Origin: Spirochaetia bacterium
GTDB lineage: Bacteria > Spirochaetota > Spirochaetia > Treponematales > Breznakiellaceae
Assembly: GCA_025997655.1 (NCBI GenBank)
Contig: BNUW01000047.1
Coordinates: 1-16,466 of the forward strand
Length of the DNA stretch: 16,466 bases
Reading direction: 5' to 3'
Below the pieces are notes generated by a model, which saw only the letters and a list, made by a program, of their open reading frames with translations, was not told where the DNA came from and did not search any database. Of the stretch, positions 13,295 through 16,466 are shown piece after piece. Both the position numbers and the translations under genes were made by a program. Position 1 is the stretch's first letter. Each line of letters opens with the position of its first letter.

Positions 13295-15156
13295 TGGAAC
13301 GGGGAGTAAAGCGGATACTATACGGCCTGGAGGAAGGGCTCTGTTATTTCTCCCTGTTCTGCCTGACCCTTTTACCGGCGGCGGAGGTAATCGCCCGGAC
13401 CTTTTTTAAAACCGGGATTCCGGACAGCGCCGGGATACTGGTTCACCTGCTGCTGGCCCTGGGGCTTCTCTCGGGGATGATCACCACCAGAAGCGCGGAT
13501 CACCTTTCCATAGCCCTGGTCCAGAATTTTTGTAGTGATAGGGTTAAGCGGCCCCTGCTCATCATCACCAACTGCCTTTCCGCCTTTGTGCTCTGCATCA
13601 TTGCCTGGAGTTCGGTTTCCTTTATCAAGATAGGGCTTATCGGCCGAATGATAGGCTTTATCCCCGATAAGGTCTTTGCCCTGATTATTCCTATCGGTTA
13701 CGGGGTGATCGCCCTTCGCTTTGCCCGGAAGTCCCCGCTGCAGGGCAAGGCAAAAATCCTGCCTTTCTTGGCGCTCCTGTTGGGAACCTTTTGCGCCCTG
13801 CCCATCATTGCCAAGGCGGTCTGGGGCTTTGACCTGCCGCCCTTCTTTGCTAATCTTTCCGATACCCTCTCCCTCCTGGCGTATTACCTGCGAATCCCCG
13901 CAGTGATTATCTTCATCCTGGCAGCCCTGGCGGGAACCCCCCTCTTTGTGGTTATGGGGGGGCTTGCCCTGCTGCTCATCCAGGCGTCCTGGGGGGAAAT
14001 CGACGTGGTGCCCAACCAGGTGTATATTTCCCTTACCCAGGAGAGCATGATTCCCATCCCCCTCTTTACCCTGGTGGGCTTTTTCCTCTCCGAAAGCAAG
14101 GCAGGGGAGCGGCTGGTGCAGACCTTCCGGGGCCTCTTTAGTTGGCTGCCCGGGGGCATGATCATCGCCGTGGTGATCATCTGCGCCTTCTTCACTTCCT
14201 TTACCGGGGCTTCGGGGGTAACCATCCTGGCCCTGGGGGGAATACTCTTTTCGATATTATCGGAACACACCAAGTATCCGGAAAAGTTTTCCATCGGGCT
14301 CCTCACCTCTTCCGGGAGCATCGGGCTGCTTTTTCCGCCAAGCCTCCCCATAATCCTTGTGGGGGCGACCACCATGACCAATATCATGCACCTATTTTTA
14401 GGGGGGATTATCCCGGGGCTGATCCTGGTGGCGGCGCTTATCATCTTTGGTATCATCATTTCGGTTAGGTTTAAAATACCCGTGGAACCCTTCCGGTTTC
14501 GGGAAGCCCTGGCGGGTTTAAAAAAATCTGCCCTTGAGATTATTCTGCCTTTCCTGCTGATTGCGGGTTTCTTTTCCGGCATCCTTTCCCTGGTGGAGGT
14601 AGCTGCGGTCGCCCTGATCTATGTTTTTATCGTGGAGGTCCTTATCCACCGGGATATTAAACTGAAAAATCTGGGCCCCCTGCTGCTCAAAGCCGTTCCC
14701 ATCATCGGGGGTGTACTGAGTATTATCGCCCTGTCCATGGCCCTGTCCTACTATATAGTGGATACCCAGGCGCCGGACCGGCTTGCCGCCTGGATGCAGG
14801 CCACGGTTGAATCCAAATACGTTTTTCTTCTGCTGCTCAACCTGGCGCTCCTGGTGGTGGGCTGCCTGATGGATATTTTTTCCGCCATCCTCATCGTGCT
14901 GCCCCTGGTTGCGCCCCTGGGGCAGGCCTATGGCATCGATCCGGTGCACCTGGGGATCATCTTCATCACCAATCTGGAAGTCGGTTTTCTCACCCCCCCG
15001 GTGGGGCTGAATCTTTTCATGGCCACCTACCGGTTCAAGAAACCCTTTACGGAAATCTGCCGGTATGTATTCCCCTTCCTGCTTATCCAATTAGTGGTGT
15101 TGATCCTGGTTACCTACGTACCCTGGTTTTCAACATATCTAACGAGGTTTTTTTAA
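13294..15156 (+). CDS. Fused TRAP permease, DctQ-DctM (TatQ-M)
   Basis: This is a 620-residue inner-membrane protein joining the small Q and large M subunits of a TRAP transporter. It imports ligand handed over by the P protein using a sodium or proton gradient. The Q part (about 1-150) has four hydrophobic segments, with TGIPDSAGILVHLLLALGLLSGMITTRSADHLSI as its conserved core. A linker with extra hydrophobic segments (about 150-215) leads into the M part. M signatures are LPGGMIIAVVIICAFFTSFTGASGVTILALG, SSGSIGLLFPPSLPIILVGATT, FLGGIIPG and, near the end, GFLTPPVGLNLFMATYRF. The ATG overlaps the stop of the second tatP by one base, indicating coupled translation. Layout agrees with the fused Q/M of the T. 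pallidum TPAT. Confidence 0.9.
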   Translation: MERGVKRILYGLEEGLCYFSLFCLTLLPAAEVIARTFFKTGIPDSAGILVHLLLALGLLSGMITTRSADHLSIALVQNFCSDRVKRPLLIITNCLSAFVLCIIAWSSVSFIKIGLIGRMIGFIPDKVFALIIPIGYGVIALRFARKSPLQGKAKILPFLALLLGTFCALPIIAKAVWGFDLPPFFANLSDTLSLLAYYLRIPAVIIFILAALAGTPLFVVMGGLALLLIQASWGEIDVVPNQVYISLTQESMIPIPLFTLVGFFLSESKAGERLVQTFRGLFSWLPGGMIIAVVIICAFFTSFTGASGVTILALGGILFSILSEHTKYPEKFSIGLLTSSGSIGLLFPPSLPIILVGATTMTNIMHLFLGGIIPGLILVAALIIFGIIISVRFKIPVEPFRFREALAGLKKSALEIILPFLLIAGFFSGILSLVEVAAVALIYVFIVEVLIHRDIKLKNLGPLLLKAVPIIGGVLSIIALSMALSYYIVDTQAPDRLAAWMQATVESKYVFLLLLNLALLVVGCLMDIFSAILIVLPLVAPLGQAYGIDPVHLGIIFITNLEVGFLTPPVGLNLFMATYRFKKPFTEICRYVFPFLLIQLVVLILVTYVPWFSTYLTRFF

Positions 15157-16281
15157 ATGCGCGCAACCCGGGCTCTTATTCATCTTGACAATTTCCGGTC
15201 GAATATCCGCCTGGTGCGGAACCGGGTCGGTCCCGGCCGGAAACTCTGCGTCCCCGTAAAGGCCGACGGCTACGGTCACGGCGCAGTACCCATGGCGAAG
15301 GCTGCGTTGGAAGAGGGCGCGGCTTTTCTGGCGGTTGCCACGGTAGGGGAGGGTGTATTGCTCCGGGATGCGGGGATTACCGCACCCATACTGCTCCTGT
15401 CCATACCCATCCCGGAAGAGACACCTGAGCTTATCGCCAATAAACTTACCCCCCTGGTTGGGGACAAGGAATTTATCCAGGCACTTGCGGCGGCTGCGTC
15501 CAGTATGCCGCTTGCGAAGGGGGAGCCGCTTCCGGTTCACCTGAAGGTGGATACCGGCATGGGAAGGGTAGGGTGTGCACCGGAGTCCGCTGCGGAAATG
15601 GCGGCGCTCATTGCCGGATCGAAGGGGCTAAAACTTGAGGGCGTGGCCACCCATCTGGCGGTATCCGATTCCCTAATTCCTGATGAGGTGCGCTATACCA
15701 AAGAACAGCTTGCCCGGTTCTCCGGGGCGGTGGATAGTATACGGAAGGCGGGGATCGATCCCGGCATTGCTCATGCGGCGAATACCGGCGCGGTGGCCTT
15801 CCACGAGGACGCCTTTCTTGACATGGTCCGTCCCGGCATACTCCTCTACGGCTATGCCCCCGGGGGCGCAGAAAAGGTGCTACCCGTAAAGCCTGTGATG
15901 GAACTGGTCAGCCAAATCGTGTTTATCAAGCGGGTGAAAAAGGGGGAGACCGTTTCCTACGGCCGAACCTGGACGGCGGACCGGGACACAACCATCGCCA
16001 CCATTCCCGTGGGATACGGGGACGGGCTGCCCCGGCGGCTCAGCGGGGATTTTTCGGTGCGGATAAATGGGGCCATGTATCCTTTAGCAGGCCGGATCTG
16101 CATGGATCAGTGCATGGCGGATCTGGGGCCGGCCACTACAATACGCCGCTGGGATAGCGTTACTATTTTCGGGGGGGATGCCCCTTCCGCCGCAGATATT
16201 GCCGCGAAGCTGGGGACTATTTCCTACGAGATTACCTGCGGGATCAACAAACGGGTGCCCAGGGTTTATCCTGAATCATAG
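15157..16281 (+). CDS. alr: Alanine racemase
   Basis: This is a PLP-dependent fold-type III racemase that makes D-alanine for peptidoglycan. At 374 residues it is normal length. PLP lysine Lys35 lies in the signature VPVKADGYGHG (32-42), and the catalytic tyrosine of the other face is Tyr268 in GETVSYGRTW. Other family segments are HLKVDTGMGRVG (128-139), GVATHLAVSD, AHAANTGA, VRPGILLYGY (225-234), TIPVGYGDGLPR and GRICMDQCMADL (312-323). The ATG directly follows the tatQM stop with no gap, so it is the last gene of the pgcA-tat-alr operon. The link to a TPAT is not explained by its known role. A broader amino-acid racemase activity is possible. Confidence 0.92.
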   Translation: MRATRALIHLDNFRSNIRLVRNRVGPGRKLCVPVKADGYGHGAVPMAKAALEEGAAFLAVATVGEGVLLRDAGITAPILLLSIPIPEETPELIANKLTPLVGDKEFIQALAAAASSMPLAKGEPLPVHLKVDTGMGRVGCAPESAAEMAALIAGSKGLKLEGVATHLAVSDSLIPDEVRYTKEQLARFSGAVDSIRKAGIDPGIAHAANTGAVAFHEDAFLDMVRPGILLYGYAPGGAEKVLPVKPVMELVSQIVFIKRVKKGETVSYGRTWTADRDTTIATIPVGYGDGLPRRLSGDFSVRINGAMYPLAGRICMDQCMADLGPATTIRRWDSVTIFGGDAPSAADIAAKLGTISYEITCGINKRVPRVYPES

Positions 16282-16339
16282 ATAGAGTTTCATGAACCGC
16301 CCGTAGGCTTCTTCCCATTGCGTATCCTGCGGCAGGAAC
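16276..16339 (-). pseudogene. C-terminal remnant of an interrupted minus-strand gene
   Basis: Read on the minus strand, a stretch ending in TGA at 16278-16276 encodes FLPQDTQWEEAYGRFMKLYL. Its protein-like composition, with no repeats, suggests the tail of a real gene convergent with alr and overlapping it by a few bases. The frame continues into the sequence taken as the insertion-sequence end and reaches a stop codon at 16363-16365, so no start is available here. The most economical reading is that a mobile element has cut the gene at about 16340. I do not recognise the family. It is too short to exclude chance. Confidence 0.3.
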
Positions 16340-16466
16340 GTAAACGTCAAAAGCGACCCACCTTATAAAAAAACAGTCACAGCCCTAAACTTCCGGGAAT
16401 CAAATATTTCGGAGGCGAAAATGAAGCGTTACAGCGAAGACGAGAAGCGGATGTGGGTGGAGGACT
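16340..16466 (+). mobile_element. Left end of a probable IS66-family insertion sequence (runs out of window)
   Basis: The sequence GTAAACGTCAAAAGCGACCC at 16340-16359 starts with GTAA, the usual first bases of IS66-family terminal inverted repeats. It is followed about 80 bases later by a small ORF of the type expected for the accessory protein TnpA. The other end and the transposase gene are outside the window, so neither the partner inverted repeat nor the expected 8-bp target duplication can be checked here. Confidence 0.4.
16421..16466 (+). CDS. Start of a small ORF, probable IS66 TnpA-like protein (partial)
   Basis: The frame opens ATG with MKRYSEDEKRMWVED and runs out of the window after 15 codons. 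A good ggagg (16411-16415) lies 5 bases before it. The charged start with R-Y-S-x-x-x-K-R resembles the first helix of IS66 TnpA / IS3 OrfA helix-turn-helix proteins. With so few residues the family is only a suggestion, supported by the GTAA terminus upstream. Confidence 0.45.
   Translation, partial: MKRYSEDEKRMWVED

Overview
The window looks like chromosomal DNA of a fairly G+C-rich spirochaete in or near Treponema, perhaps one of the gut treponemes. The main reason is the order of one gene cluster. It holds a TPR-type lipoprotein (T component), a DctP-like binding protein and a fused DctQ-DctM permease. This matches the TPAT transporter described in Treponema pallidum (Tp0956-Tp0957-Tp0958: TatT, TatP, fused Q/M). 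The assignment is an inference from gene content; no rRNA or other phylogenetic marker is present. All complete genes lie on the plus strand.

Bases 1-5854 hold what looks like one amino-acid fermentation operon, entered part-way through its first gene. It encodes glutaconate CoA-transferase subunits A and B (gctAB), a sodium:solute symporter, a class III PLP aminotransferase and an APC-family amino-acid permease. Gaps are 1 to about 54 bases. A stem-loop plus T-run lies before the permease and may weaken read-through. The layout suggests uptake of an amino acid or organic acid, transamination, and activation of the carboxylate to its CoA ester.

Bases 5855-8573 hold a single gene for a secreted, outer-membrane patatin phospholipase with the type Vd autotransporter layout (signal peptide, patatin domain, POTRA, beta barrel). 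Each of its flanking intergenic regions carries an inverted-repeat element built from roughly 10-bp 'cacgga' units. One is a 151-bp nested palindrome and the other an imperfect hairpin of about 80 bp. The gene has its own sigma70-like promoter so close to the ATG that the mRNA should be nearly leaderless.

Bases 8510-16281 form a second operon behind a good sigma70-like promoter: phosphoglucomutase, TatT, two tandem TatP paralogues, fused TatQ-M, and alanine racemase. The genes after the promoter are separated by at most 15 bases or overlap. Two P components for one T and one permease is unusual for a TPAT. Both P proteins lack the arginine that normally binds the substrate carboxylate in TRAP proteins, which fits the hydrophobic-ligand model proposed for TPATs. 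A phospholipase next to a putative hydrophobic-ligand importer raises a testable link: lipid hydrolysis outside the cell and uptake of the products.

From about 16340 to the end, an IS66-like insertion sequence seems to begin (GTAA-type terminus, then the start of a small ORF). It appears to cut a minus-strand gene whose last 20 or so codons remain against the end of alr.
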